NCBI RefSeq assembly: GCF_040564635.1
Contig: NZ_CP159837.1
Location: forward strand, 6,683,001 to 6,747,000
Direction of reading: 5' to 3'
DNA: 64,000 nt
From: Planktothricoides raciborskii GIHE-MW2
GTDB taxonomy: Bacteria; Cyanobacteriota; Cyanobacteriia; Cyanobacteriales; Laspinemataceae
Positions 27,932-37,288 of this stretch are shown piece by piece. The position numbers and the translations under genes were made by a program. Within the stretch, counting starts at the first letter, position 1. Each line of letters opens with the position of its first letter. The notes beneath the pieces are model-generated. The model was not told where the DNA came from and made no database searches. It saw only the letters and a program-made list of their open reading frames with translations.

Positions 27932-28075
27932 GCCAGAAATCGATTGGAGTCTAGATGAAATAAAAGACATTCTTGCTTTAAAGGATGGGCGATCGCTCAC
28001 CTGTCAGGCGGTTTGGTTTATGAGCGTCTCAGCAAAAAAGTTATCCCATTTACAAAAATTCATCCCACAGCCCCT
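27932..28075 (+). pseudogene. Possible MerR-family remnant
   Basis: A short frame reads IDWSLDEIKDILALKDG and TCQAVW, which resembles the FSLDEIKEILAL...CxxV segment of MerR-type regulators. Nothing of the DNA-binding N-terminus is present; the dispersed repeat at 27856-27931 abuts its left end. Weak, but the match to a family motif is hard to explain by chance alone. Downstream DNA to 28340 has only short GGGTGGGCA palindromes near 28086-28140. Confidence 0.35.
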
Positions 28076-28341
28076 AACATTCTTCGGGTGGGTATTTTGC
28101 CCACCCTACCATATATGATGGTGGAATGCCTGCCCACCCTACAATATAAATACTCATAAAAAGCCCCAACCAGGGAATCAGGGCATTTAACGTTTGAGTT
28201 CAGCAGCGGTAGAGAAACTTGTGTATCCCCTCAATAATCTGTATTCTGCCGCTGCAACAATTTTTTGGGCTGCTGACAGCGATCGCGACCCCCGATCGCT
28301 GGCTTCGCAGTGCCAGGGATCTAAGAACCATAGAGCAAAAC

Positions 28342-28513
28342 TTATGCAAACAGAATTTTTTTCTAATTGCTAAATCAATATAACTAATCAGAGTAGTGTA
28401 AAGTTAACAACATCCAAACGATAGGGCGAACTTTATGCAAACATAATTTTTTTCTAATTGCTAAATCAATATAACTAATCAGAGTAGTGTAAAGTTAACA
28501 ACATCCAAATGAT
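28342..28513 (+). promoter_or_regulatory. 91-bp tandem duplication upstream of sbtA
   Basis: Two copies of an 82-bp segment (28342-28422 and 28433-28513) start every 91 bp and differ at two or three positions. Each contains TTATGCAAAC, TTTTTTTCTAATTGC, AATCAATATAACTAATCAGA and GTGTAAAGTTAACAACATCC. The second copy ends about 210 bp before sbtA. The ATCAAT...ATCA spacing recalls LysR-type sites such as those of the low-CO2 regulators NdhR/CmpR, but no site is proven. A duplicated promoter is the simplest reading. Confidence 0.7.
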
Positions 28514-28561
28514 TTAACTATCATTACTTAGTTTTTGAAAGCTTGAAGTCGTTAGGCAATC

Positions 28562-28592
28562 ATACTCAATAGTTTGTTGTTGAGTATTTTTT
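28562..28592 (+). terminator. Terminator-like hairpin in the sbtA leader
   Basis: ATACTCAA pairs with TTGAGTAT across a 10-nt loop and is directly followed by a T run (28586-28591). It lies between the duplicated segment and the sbtA start at 28721. As RNA it would be a rho-independent terminator, giving either a short leader transcript or attenuation of sbtA. Confidence 0.55.
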
Positions 28593-28720
28593 GAGTGCGC
28601 GATCGATCGCTGATGCCAGATTCATTTCCCCGCCGATATTTATCGATAGCGGCTCCCGCGTACAGTTCATTGATTATTCTAATATTCCTCATCAGAGGAG
28701 ACACAAGGAGGTAGGTATTC

Positions 28721-29839
28721 GTGGATTTTTTGTCGCTTTTTCTAATGGACTTCGTTAAGCAGTTGCAGTCCCCAACCCTGGCCTTTTTGATTGGGGGGAT
28801 AATCATTGCTGCCCTTGGTAGCGAATTGGTAATTCCAGAGTCGATTTGTACGATCATCGTCTTTATGCTACTCACTAAAGTCGGTCTGACTGGTGGAATG
28901 GCGATCCGCAATTCTAATCCGGCGGATGTACTGTTACCTGCATTGTTTGCCGCAATCACAGGGATTGTGATTGTATTCGTCGCCCGCTACACATTAGGCA
29001 AGCTGCCCAAGGTCAAAACCGTGGATGCGATCGCGACTGGGGGATTGTTTGGCGCCGTCAGTGGTTCTACGATGGCCGCTGGTCTGACGGTACTGGAAGA
29101 ACAAAAAATCACATTTGAGGCATGGTCTGCGGCACTTTATCCCTTCATGGATATCCCTGCGCTCGTAACTGCGATTGTTGTGGCCAATATTTACCTTAAC
29201 AACAAAAAGCGTAAAGAATTAGCCCGCGCTGCTATGGAGGGGTCTTTGACCAAGCAACCCGTTGCCGCAGGGGATTATCCCAGCACTCGGCAGGAGTATC
29301 TCAGCCAGCAAAAGGATCCTGATGATAACAAAGTCAAGATCTGGCCGATTATCGAGGAAAGCCTCCGGGGTCCTGCCTTATCGGCAATGCTGCTCGGCCT
29401 CGCCCTTGGCCTGTTCACCCAACCAGAAAGTGTGTATAAAAGCTTCTACGATCCCCTCTTTCGTGGCTTGCTTTCGATCTTGATGCTGGTCATGGGGATG
29501 GAGGCTTGGTCACGACTTGGGGAACTGCGTAAGGTGGCTCAGTGGTATGTTGTGTATAGTTTAATCGCACCGTTTGTCCATGGGCTGATCGCCTTCGGTC
29601 TCGGCATGATTGCCCACTACACCGTGAACTTCAGCATGGGCGGCGTCGTGATCCTGGCCGTTATCGCCTCCTCCAGTTCAGATATCTCAGGTCCGCCCAC
29701 ATTGCGAGCCGGTATCCCGTCGGCCAATCCATCGGCCTATATAGGTGCGTCCACAGCAGTTGGTACGCCAGTGGCGATCGGCTTGTGTATCCCGTTCTTT
29801 ATCGGTCTTGCCCAAGCGATCGGCGGAATCCAACCCTAG
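28721..29839 (+). CDS. sbtA: SbtA, sodium-dependent bicarbonate transporter
   Basis: 372 residues from GTG 28721, with AAGGAGG 10 bp upstream. Ten or so hydrophobic segments are visible, beginning PTLAFLIGGIIIAALGSELV; the family signatures GGLFGAVSGSTMAAG, FMDIPALVTAIVVANIY and ASSSSDISGPPTLRAGIPSA are all present, with a cytoplasmic loop (residues about 160-200) between the two repeats. SbtA is the high-affinity HCO3-/Na+ symporter of the carbon-concentrating mechanism in the plasma membrane. It is followed by its regulator sbtB and a Na+/H+ antiporter, which could restore the Na+ gradient it uses. Confidence 0.97.
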   Translation: MDFLSLFLMDFVKQLQSPTLAFLIGGIIIAALGSELVIPESICTIIVFMLLTKVGLTGGMAIRNSNPADVLLPALFAAITGIVIVFVARYTLGKLPKVKTVDAIATGGLFGAVSGSTMAAGLTVLEEQKITFEAWSAALYPFMDIPALVTAIVVANIYLNNKKRKELARAAMEGSLTKQPVAAGDYPSTRQEYLSQQKDPDDNKVKIWPIIEESLRGPALSAMLLGLALGLFTQPESVYKSFYDPLFRGLLSILMLVMGMEAWSRLGELRKVAQWYVVYSLIAPFVHGLIAFGLGMIAHYTVNFSMGGVVILAVIASSSSDISGPPTLRAGIPSANPSAYIGASTAVGTPVAIGLCIPFFIGLAQAIGGIQP

Positions 29840-29900
29840 ACGGGTCGCGGTCTGTCGGCGCTCCCTTGACCGGGCAGACCAATTAGATTAATGTACTTAA

Positions 29901-30251
<351 letters not shown>

Positions 30252-30313
30252 GTCGAGACGACGATGGCGGTTCGCCCGCGTCACTCATTGACGACTAGGC
30301 TCGTCTCAATCCA

Positions 30314-30359
30314 GGCAACCGCATCCAAAGCATGACCGTGGTCGATGGGTTGCCTTTTT
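30314..30359 (+). terminator. Rho-independent terminator after sbtB
   Basis: GGCAACCGCATC and GATGGGTTGCC form the stem, followed by TTTTT. It lies 62 bp after the sbtB stop. A GAGACGA/TCGTCTC pair between stop and stem adds structure. Confidence 0.85.
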
Positions 30360-30415
30360 CATACCCCCCAGTTTTATGAGTTCCTCAAACCCTTAACCTT
30401 CATCGCTTTAAACTT

Positions 30416-31813
30416 ATGATTTTGTCCCAAATTCTGCCTCCTTTTAGTGAGGGGATAGCCGCTCTCATGGCTCCGATGCCATTCCTGGCGACCGTTGTTG
30501 CTGAGGATTCACCCATTATTCTGTCTGGGGTATTGCTGACGCTGGTGGTGATTTATCTGGCCAGCAAGTTCGGGGCAGAGGTCGCCAGAAGATTGGATTT
30601 TCCGCCCGTCCTGGGGGAACTGGTCGCTGGTGTGATTGTCGGCGTTTCGGCGTTGCACCTGGTGATCTTTCCCGAAGGGGGGCTGTCTGCCTCTGACTCG
30701 GTGATTATGACGGCGCTGCAAAGATTGAATCAATTAGCACCGGATGCGCTGACCCGGATCTTTGAGTCGCAAAGTGAAGTGATTTCGGTTCTGGCTGAAA
30801 TCGGCGTGATTATTCTGCTGTTTGAAATTGGACTGGAATCCGATCTGCGGCAACTGAAGCAAGTGGGAATTCAAGCCACGGTTGTCGCCTGTGTCGGAGT
30901 CGCGGCACCTTTTGCCGCCGGTACAGCAGGATTGATGTTGGTGTTTCATGTTGCGGCAATTCCAGCAATTTTTGCGGGGGCAGCGTTAACGGCAACGAGT
31001 ATCGGCATTACTTCTAAAGTGTTGTCAGAGTTAGGTCAACTCAAATCCAAAGAAGGGCAAATCATTGTGGGCGCGGCGGTGATTGATGATGTCCTCGGCA
31101 TTATTGTCTTGGCAGTGGTGGCAAGTTTAGCCAAAACTGGTGAAATTGATGTCGTCAATGTCATTTACTTGATTGTCAGTGCCACGGCATTTTTGATTGG
31201 CTCAATTTTGTTGGGTGGTGTCTTTAACAAGACTTTTGTGGCGATTGTGGATCGGCTCAAAACCCGTGGGAATATCGTTATTCCAGCATTCATCTTCGCT
31301 TTCTTTATGGCATTTTTAGGCAACGCCATTCATCTCGAAGCGATTTTGGGTGCCTTTGCAGCGGGTTTGGTGCTGGATGAAACCGATGCCCGGAACGAGT
31401 TAGACGAATTAATCAAACCTATCGCCGATTTGCTAGTACCCATCTTCTTTGTGACGGTGGGAGCGCGTGCCGACCTCGGTGTTTTGAACCCGGCTGTACC
31501 GGAGAATCGGGCGGGACTATTGATTGCTGTCTTTTTGGTCGGGGTGGCGATCGTTGGCAAACTGGTGACGGGCTGGGGAGTGTTTGGCATACCCGGAATC
31601 AACCGCGTCGCGATCGGGGTTGGCATGATCCCTCGCGGTGAGGTGGGTCTAGTGTTTGCGGGGATTGGCTCGGCGAGCGGCATTTTGGATAAGCCCTTGG
31701 AGGTGTCGATTATTATCATGGTGATCTTGACCACTTTTCTGGCTCCGCCTTTTTTACGGGTTGCCTTTGGTTCATCGACAAATCCCATCCCAGAATCTAG
31801 CACTGCTGAATAA
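30416..31813 (+). CDS. CPA2-family Na+(K+)/H+ antiporter
   Basis: 465 residues with about 12 hydrophobic segments. Family marks: ARRLDFPPVLGELVAGVIVG near the start, LFEIGLESDLRQL, the GAALTATSIGITSKVLSELG segment, AAVIDDVLGIIVLAVVASL with the paired Asp of the ion-binding site, and GMIPRGEVGLVFAGIG near the end. No C-terminal RCK/TrkA domain. Members such as cyanobacterial NhaS exchange Na+ for H+. The position right after sbtA/sbtB suggests that it recycles the Na+ entering with bicarbonate; the terminator between them allows separate control. Confidence 0.92.
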   Translation: MILSQILPPFSEGIAALMAPMPFLATVVAEDSPIILSGVLLTLVVIYLASKFGAEVARRLDFPPVLGELVAGVIVGVSALHLVIFPEGGLSASDSVIMTALQRLNQLAPDALTRIFESQSEVISVLAEIGVIILLFEIGLESDLRQLKQVGIQATVVACVGVAAPFAAGTAGLMLVFHVAAIPAIFAGAALTATSIGITSKVLSELGQLKSKEGQIIVGAAVIDDVLGIIVLAVVASLAKTGEIDVVNVIYLIVSATAFLIGSILLGGVFNKTFVAIVDRLKTRGNIVIPAFIFAFFMAFLGNAIHLEAILGAFAAGLVLDETDARNELDELIKPIADLLVPIFFVTVGARADLGVLNPAVPENRAGLLIAVFLVGVAIVGKLVTGWGVFGIPGINRVAIGVGMIPRGEVGLVFAGIGSASGILDKPLEVSIIIMVILTTFLAPPFLRVAFGSSTNPIPESSTAE

Positions 31814-31929
31814 ACAGCGAGTGAGTAAAGGTTTTGCCACGGTTCTCACCATTAGACATTTCCATAAATCAGATATAAAGCCTTGATATGGCTTTGTGAC
31901 GGGCAATTATTGGAAATGTCTATTGTGCT

Positions 31930-31999
31930 GGGGCGAAGCATTAGCGCCGATAATTTTTTGGTTGATAGTGAAGATTTATCCGCGAATGCTTCGCCCTTA
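31930..31999. repeat. GGGGCGAAGCAT...ATGCTTCGCCC dispersed element
   Basis: A 70-bp element with inverted GGGCGAAGCATT and GAATGCTTCGCCC ends and the internal tract TTTTTTGGTTGATAG. Copies or relatives: 33981-34079, 34099-34161, 47207-47280, 47386-47567 and 48661-48803. A different hairpin, TGTAGGGGCGA...TCGCCCCTACA, is at 32126-32156. These fill the 626 bp before the PsiE-like gene. Confidence 0.8.
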
Positions 32000-32439
32000 T
32001 TGGCATATTTACAAAGTCAATGTTTTTAGAAAAAATTATAAATTTACCGTCAACATTTTTTACTAAAATTAAAAGCTATAGTTAAATTGTAGTTATAGTC
32101 ATTTCAATTGTGCTTGATCCAATGCTGTAGGGGCGAGCAAGCGAATCGCCCCTACAATATCTGTTGATTTGCTTCTTTGGGCGCAATGGTTGCGCCCTTG
32201 ATGTATTGTCTCAAGTACACTGGAAATAACTATAACTGGGCTTTGCTAGGATGCCCGATCGCCTTTGGAAATGTGAAAATGAGAGTCCCCCTGGATGGAT
32301 CTGAAACCCTGGAAAACCTTGTTTCACGGTCAGGCATAATTTTAATAATCAAACCCATAACTAAATTAAACATTCAACAGGTAAAAAATAACCACCCTTT
32401 GAATTATGCTCAAATTATCACCTTCTCAAGGTTGCATCC

Positions 32440-32970
32440 ATGCAAAATTTCCTAGATAATCCTTCGTCCAAATCTTACGCCTGGTTAAATCGCACCAAGA
32501 TTGTGCGATTTTTAGAAACCATCCAAGACTTGATCGTTATTTCTTTGTGTCTTGGCTTATTCTGTTTCATGGTGTTGGAGTTGCGAGAAATGTTTTTCTC
32601 CCTCTTGCCTCCCATCGAATTTCAAGAGGTAACGGCTGATATTCTGTTTTTATTAATCTTAGTTGAATTATTTCGCCTGCTGATTATTTACTTACAAGAA
32701 CAGCGGGTTTCAATTGGCGTTGCGGTGGAAGTTTCTATTGTTTCGGTTTTGCGAGAAGTGATTGTGCGAGGAGTTTTAGAAACCCCTTGGGTGCAAATTC
32801 TGGCCACAGGATCATTTTTAATAGTTTTGGCCGGATTGCTCTTAGTGCGTGCCTGGATTCCGCCAACTTTTGAAGGGATCGATCCAGAAAGAACGATTGC
32901 TAATCGTTACAAAAAAACCGTCAAAAGCTCTACGATGGCAGCAGAAGAATTCCCCCACGAATTAGATTAA
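32440..32970 (+). CDS. PsiE-like membrane protein
   Basis: 176 residues. Four hydrophobic segments (about residues 31-50, 65-85, 95-115 and 120-140) with the sequence IQDLIVISLCLGLFCFMVLE and ADILFLLILVELFRLLIIYL fit the phosphate-starvation-inducible PsiE family. The family's molecular function is unknown. The C-terminal tail is charged and cytoplasmic. The gene stands alone between repeat-rich stretches. Confidence 0.78.
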   Translation: MQNFLDNPSSKSYAWLNRTKIVRFLETIQDLIVISLCLGLFCFMVLELREMFFSLLPPIEFQEVTADILFLLILVELFRLLIIYLQEQRVSIGVAVEVSIVSVLREVIVRGVLETPWVQILATGSFLIVLAGLLLVRAWIPPTFEGIDPERTIANRYKKTVKSSTMAAEEFPHELD

Positions 32971-33088
32971 TTTCAATCCATGCAGAGATAACAGGCATCC
33001 GGTTTTTCCTAAAAATCGGGTGCTGATTTTTTTGGCCAAACTGGGAACTCGAAAAATTGCGATCTGTATTTTGCCTGCTTTTAAATAA

Positions 33089-33182
33089 GCCAGAATTGCT
33101 TAAATATAAATAAGTGTGGCAGGGACTTAATCAGATTTCTGCCGAGGCACTGATGAGTAAAGGGCGCGTGTATGGGGGGTGG
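33089..33182 (+). pseudogene. C-terminal scrap of a DNA methylase, copy 1
   Basis: This segment matches 33791-33876 at about 85 percent (CCAGAATTGCT, AAGTGTGGCAGG-ACTTAATCA, GAGGCACTGATGAGT-AAGGGC and GCGTGTATGGGGGG). In frame it encodes EVWQ-LNQIS-EALMS-GRVYGG-like residues, as does the longer remnant downstream. It abuts the PIN remnant at about 33180. Confidence 0.55.
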
Positions 33183-33233
33183 ATCGCGCGAATCATTGAC
33201 GTAAATTAAAACATTTGTGTCAACGGCGTTCAT
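33180..33233 (-). pseudogene. PIN-domain toxin, only the first 18 codons left
   Basis: MNAVDTNVLIYVNDSRDP is the start of a VapC-type PIN ribonuclease with its first catalytic Asp in VDTNVLIY. Homology stops at codon 18 where methylase-derived DNA begins. The start overlaps the end of the antitoxin remnant by 14 bp, the usual toxin-antitoxin layout. Confidence 0.7.
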
Positions 33234-33463
33234 ATAGCATATCTCTTGTAAACTGCGGAGCGTTAGAGGGAATGGGGTTTTGTTGCATTCGCTCAACAAG
33301 TAAGGTTAAAAATTTCTGCCTAGTTGCAATATCAGTAATCTTGGGGGGAATGACTTGAGGTGCTTTGACAAAAAGCTCAACCTCAACACCGTAGAGGCAA
33401 ATCACAGGCTGTTTGAAGGGTAAACGTACCACTATGGTAAATCGCTTTCAGGGCTTGGGGCAT
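33220..33463 (-). pseudogene. DUF104/AbrB-like antitoxin with a +1 frameshift
   Basis: From ATG 33463: MPQALKAIYHSGTFTLQTAC followed by DLP, then a one-base insertion in CCTCTACGGT, then GVEVELFVKAPQVIPPKITD through TRDMLYERR. The two halves join into a standard small antitoxin of the DUF104 type (MPQ-KAIY-G-F...DLPEG-EVEL...). It is the partner of the truncated PIN toxin that follows. Confidence 0.72.
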
Positions 33464-33649
33464 AGGGAAAGCTCCATCATAAGAATTAGGGGTGAGATAG
33501 TTAATTGCTTACAGTCTAACCTATGTAAAACAATTTCTGTGAGGAACAATGACGAACAATACACATTATTTTGATATAAATTACAAGCGATCGCGATTTT
33601 TTTCCCTATTAGTTAGGATCAAAGATCGCCAATAACTTCTCGGAGTTTA

Positions 33650-33954
33650 TCAGCGAAAACCACCATTTTTACTTGCCCAATCTCGATCGACTAGAAACAG
33701 AGAACATTAATGGTTTTAAAGGCAACGACTACCAGTGTTTATTTGATGTTGTATCCTAAACTTGATCTTGCCAAAGTGCTTGTAGATAAACCAGAATTGC
33801 TGAAAGAAGTGTGGCAGGCACTTAATCATATTTCTGATGAGGCACTGATGAGTGAAGGGCGCGTGTATGGGGGGGATTGCATAAACTGGATCTGAGGGAA
33901 TTGGGTAATGCTTTGTGCGATCCGATTGTTAAGCTTTCACCGTAAATGCCTGGT
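33650..33954 (+). pseudogene. C-terminal remnant of a DNA methylase with G-tract frameshift
   Basis: ATG 33710 opens VLKATTTSVYLMLYPKLDLA followed by KVLVDKPELLKEVWQALNHI and SDEALMSEGRVYGG. At the seven-G tract (33869-33875) the frame is lost; one more G would give GLHKLDLRELGNALCDPIVK and a stop at about 33954. This reads like the C-terminal end of an N6-adenine DNA methylase (GRVYGGGLHKLEPKELGN). The upstream part is missing or scrambled. Confidence 0.55.
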
Positions 33955-33980
33955 TTTGTAATTCTTGAAATATCATCAAC

Positions 33981-34161
33981 TGTAGGGGCGAAGTATATAG
34001 CCTTTGGCATGGCTTCGCTTACCGCGCCGACAATTTTTTGGTTGATAGGGAAGATTTATCCGCGAATGCTTCGCCCTTAAGGTTAATTTAGGAACCCGCG
34101 CATTAGCGCCGACAATTTTTTAGTTGATAGGGAAGATTTATCCGCGAATGCTTCGCCCTTA
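33981..34161. repeat. Two GGGCGAAG...CTTCGCCC elements in tandem
   Basis: Copies at 33981-34079 and 34099-34161 share GCGCCGACAATTTTTT(G/A)G, GATAGGGAAGATTTATCC and GCGAATGCTTCGCCC with the copy at 31930. They end about 100 bp before the first cytosine methyltransferase gene and may set the end of an older gene. Confidence 0.8.
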
Positions 34162-34264
34162 TTGGCATATTTACAAAATTAGAATTTAATTGTAAAAATT
34201 AATATATTTTCCGGCAAAATTTTGTGATAATATCAAAAGTCTTGATTAAATTAAGAGGTGATAA

Positions 34265-35530
34265 ATGCGAAGACCGATCGCGATCGATTTATTCTCAGGC
34301 TGTGGGGGAATGTCTCTGGGACTTGAGGCGGCTGGATTTGATATTGCTGCCGCAGTAGAACTGGATCCAATTCATACTCTAGTTCATCATGTTAACTTTC
34401 CCTATAGTGTCAGTATTTGCCAAGATATTAATCACTTAAAAACCCAAAAGTTAATGACTCAAATCAAACAGAAAGGGTTTAGCTGTGAAGTGGACTTAAT
34501 TGCCGGGGGGCCACCGTGCCAAGGCTTTTCTCATATTGGCAAACGGCAGTTAGATGACCCCAGAAATTCTCTGGTATTTCAATATGTCAGAATTATCAAA
34601 GACCTCAAACCAAAATATTTTATTTTCGAGAATGTGCCGGGAATAGCATCGGGTCAACATCGGCAATTTTTGGATGAATTAATCAGCGAATTTAAGCGCA
34701 TTGGTTACGTTATTGCTCAACCGATTAAAATTTTGGATGCCTCCCGGTTTGGCGCTCCCCAAAAAAGAAAACGCTTAATTCTGATTGGCAGTCGTAAAGA
34801 TGTAAAGCCAGCCCATTATCCTCTAGAAACCCATCAGGAAACCGAGGCAAATATCAATCCGGTTAATACGGTCGGCGATGCTATTGCCGATTTAGCTAAT
34901 ATCCCCGCTTTTGTCCATCAAGATAGAGGCATTGATGCCAGCAAACTAGATTATTCTGGCTTGAGAAAAAGCTTTGCTTTGCATCCATCAGCCGCCTATT
35001 ATCTTTGTCATAAACGGAAAAACGATGGCCAAGTTTGGGGGCATATTGGCTCTAATCATACCGCCAAATCTACTACCAGATTTTTATTAACTGAACCGGG
35101 AACTGTAGAAAAAACCAGTAGATTTTTTAAGCTTTCACCTTCAGGACTTTGTAATACCCTGCGGGCAGGTACAAGCAGCGATCGAGGGGCGCATACTGCC
35201 CCTAGACCGATTCATTATCGCGAACCGAGATGTATTACAATTCGAGAAGCTGCGAGACTGCATACATTTCCCGATTGGTTTCAATTTCATCGCACGATTT
35301 GGCATGGCTTTAGAGAAATTGGCAATGCGGTAATCCCGATGTTATCTAAATGTTTGGGCGATGAAATTATTGAATGTCTCAATATTGATTTAAATACTCT
35401 AGAAATTAAGGACTTGCCAGAAGTAGATAGTCAATATTTGACCTATAATATGGGGCAGGCTTCAGCTTATTGGGATGTCCCAGATGATGTAATTGCTAAA
35501 AGAAAAAAAGTGATAAAAAATGTCGCATAA
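34265..35530 (+). CDS. DNA (cytosine-5) methyltransferase, first of a pair
   Basis: 421 residues; ATG 34265 after AAGAGGTG. Motif I DLFSGCGGMSLGLEAAGF at residues 9-26, motif IV catalytic GGPPCQGFSHIG (Cys about 88), motif VI FIFENVPG, motif VIII QKRKRLILIG and motif X EIGNAVIP are present, so the enzyme looks intact. It transfers a methyl group from S-adenosylmethionine to C5 of cytosine in a specific sequence. A second, distinct methyltransferase follows 81 bp downstream; paired C5 enzymes commonly protect the two strands of an asymmetric site in a type II system. Confidence 0.95.
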   Translation: MRRPIAIDLFSGCGGMSLGLEAAGFDIAAAVELDPIHTLVHHVNFPYSVSICQDINHLKTQKLMTQIKQKGFSCEVDLIAGGPPCQGFSHIGKRQLDDPRNSLVFQYVRIIKDLKPKYFIFENVPGIASGQHRQFLDELISEFKRIGYVIAQPIKILDASRFGAPQKRKRLILIGSRKDVKPAHYPLETHQETEANINPVNTVGDAIADLANIPAFVHQDRGIDASKLDYSGLRKSFALHPSAAYYLCHKRKNDGQVWGHIGSNHTAKSTTRFLLTEPGTVEKTSRFFKLSPSGLCNTLRAGTSSDRGAHTAPRPIHYREPRCITIREAARLHTFPDWFQFHRTIWHGFREIGNAVIPMLSKCLGDEIIECLNIDLNTLEIKDLPEVDSQYLTYNMGQASAYWDVPDDVIAKRKKVIKNVA

Positions 35531-35611
35531 TGACTAAGTTAAAAATATAAAATATAGATAATTTAGCAAGTTTAATAAAAGCATATTTTAGTTAAAAATA
35601 AAATTAGATCA

Positions 35612-36871
35612 ATGGTCAATGCTATAAGTTTATTTTCCGGTTGCGGGGGTTGCAGTTTGGGACTAAAACAAGCTGGTTTTTTGGTTAACTTGGCGGTAGA
35701 TATTGATGAAACCGCTTGTGAAACTTATGCCAAAAATATCGGTGGCAATCCTATTTTGACAGTGGATTTGTCTCATGTGAAACCAGCGCAAATATTAGAT
35801 CGATCGCACCTTTCTCCGGCTGAACTCCACTTAATCGTTGGTGGGCTACCCTGTCAAGGGTTTAGTTCAGCCGGGACTAAGGATTGGGCAGATCCGAGAA
35901 ATAGTTTATTAAAAAAATTTGTCGAAATTATCATCGACTTAAAGCCAACTTGGTTTATCATGGAAAATGTTGAGGGATTGCTCACCTCTAAAGAAGGCTT
36001 TTATCTGATTTCAGCCATCGCAAGTTTCTTGGAATCAGGCTATTGGGTACGCGCTGAAAAAATTTACATGGAACGCTATGGACTACCGCAAAAACGAAAA
36101 CGCATATTTATTGTGGGAAACTTAGAAGAATGTTACTTTGAATTTCCCCCTTCATTTTGCGCTGATTCTGAGCAAATGTCTCTATTTGCTCAACAGCCTC
36201 ATTGCTCAATATTAAATGCGATCGGCGATCTGCCAAATCCTCCCGAGTCCGGTGTAGTTTTTTATGACAAATCTGCCCAATGCGATTACCAAGCGCAATT
36301 GCGGCAAGCGGAAAATCAACCAATTCGGCAGCACAAAATAAAATCAGTCAATGGGATTACTCAAGAGAGAATTAATCTATTAATTCCAGGGGGAACGATG
36401 AAAGATTTACCCTCACATCTTCAACACGCGAGTTATCAAAAACGTGCCCTTAGAAGAGTGATGGATGGAATGCCTACAGAAAAGCGAGGGGGGGCACCCA
36501 ATGGATTAAAACGTCTTTTATCCGATCAACCCTCATTAACAATTACTTCCGCGTCACCCAATGAATTTATCCACCCTTGGCAAAATCGTCTTTTGACTTT
36601 GCGAGAATGTGCGCGAATTCAATCTTTCCCAGACTGGTATGAATTTCAAGGTTCTTGGAGTGAAATCGCGAGTCAGATTGGTAATGCAATTCCACCATTA
36701 TTTATGAATTTATTAGCCTCCCATATTAAGAAAATAGCGACTTGGCAACGGCGACCAAATTCTCAAGGTCGATGGTTGGGGATTGATGCCACTAAATCAA
36801 GCGGAAAAAGTCCCAAATTAGCGAAAATGCTTACTCAACTGGAAAAAATCACCAATTCTTATGCTAGATAA
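35612..36871 (+). CDS. DNA (cytosine-5) methyltransferase, second of a pair
   Basis: 419 residues. Motif I SLFSGCGGCSLGLKQAGF, motif IV GGLPCQGFSSAGTKDW (with Leu in place of the usual second-position Pro), motif VI FIMENVEGLL, motif VIII PQKRKRIFIVGN and motif X QIGNAIPP are visible. It is only loosely similar to its neighbour, so this is not a recent duplication. The C-terminal tail is basic. The last codons overlap the start of a small broken ORF, the place where a restriction gene would sit. Confidence 0.95.
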   Translation: MVNAISLFSGCGGCSLGLKQAGFLVNLAVDIDETACETYAKNIGGNPILTVDLSHVKPAQILDRSHLSPAELHLIVGGLPCQGFSSAGTKDWADPRNSLLKKFVEIIIDLKPTWFIMENVEGLLTSKEGFYLISAIASFLESGYWVRAEKIYMERYGLPQKRKRIFIVGNLEECYFEFPPSFCADSEQMSLFAQQPHCSILNAIGDLPNPPESGVVFYDKSAQCDYQAQLRQAENQPIRQHKIKSVNGITQERINLLIPGGTMKDLPSHLQHASYQKRALRRVMDGMPTEKRGGAPNGLKRLLSDQPSLTITSASPNEFIHPWQNRLLTLRECARIQSFPDWYEFQGSWSEIASQIGNAIPPLFMNLLASHIKKIATWQRRPNSQGRWLGIDATKSSGKSPKLAKMLTQLEKITNSYAR

Positions 36872-37260
36872 GGAAACTCGTCAACTGATTAATAAAGCCA
36901 GAACTTTAGGCAGCACCGGGTTGTCTGTATTTCTGGAAGATGCTGAACTGATTCGACTTAGTTTTAGACTCTAATCCTTCGACAAAATTGGCATATTTAA
37001 TCGCTGAATACTCTAAATATAATGGTATAGCTTATATTGGAGAGTCAGCCTGGAATCATCTTGAGACAAAAGCTGGAAATGTTATGGGTTATTTTATTAA
37101 AAAATATATCAAAATTACCCTAGAAGCAGTTAAAAATACAAATACAAAGTTGGAGCCAATTTATCTAGAATTTAATAACAATAGTGTTGTGGTAAAAATT
37201 GCCGATAACCATTTTTTATTTACCCATTATATTGATAAAAAATATCGCAATGTTCACTAA
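36862..37260 (+). pseudogene. Small frameshifted ORF after the methyltransferase pair
   Basis: ATG 36862 overlaps the upstream stop (ATGCTAGATAA) and gives MLDKETRQLINKARTLGSTG followed by LSVFLEDAELIRL before TAA 36973. A second frame, open from about 36952, continues FDLVLDSNPSTKLAYLIAEY and then SKYNGIAYIGESAWNHLETK to TAA 37258. Joined, they make about 130 residues. I recognise no family. Position and tight coupling suggest a restriction enzyme fragment or accessory protein of the methyltransferase pair, but nothing catalytic can be pointed out. Confidence 0.45.
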
Positions 37261-37288
37261 TATTGAACATAAAAATAATTACTACCAA

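Noticed and set aside
27722-27958. 78-codon ORF
   Set aside because: It is produced by reading through the dispersed GGTGCGTTACGG repeat; the peptide has no coding character.
32177-32455. 92-codon ORF upstream of the PsiE-like gene
   Set aside because: Its start is in a repeat hairpin and no ribosome site or family is visible.
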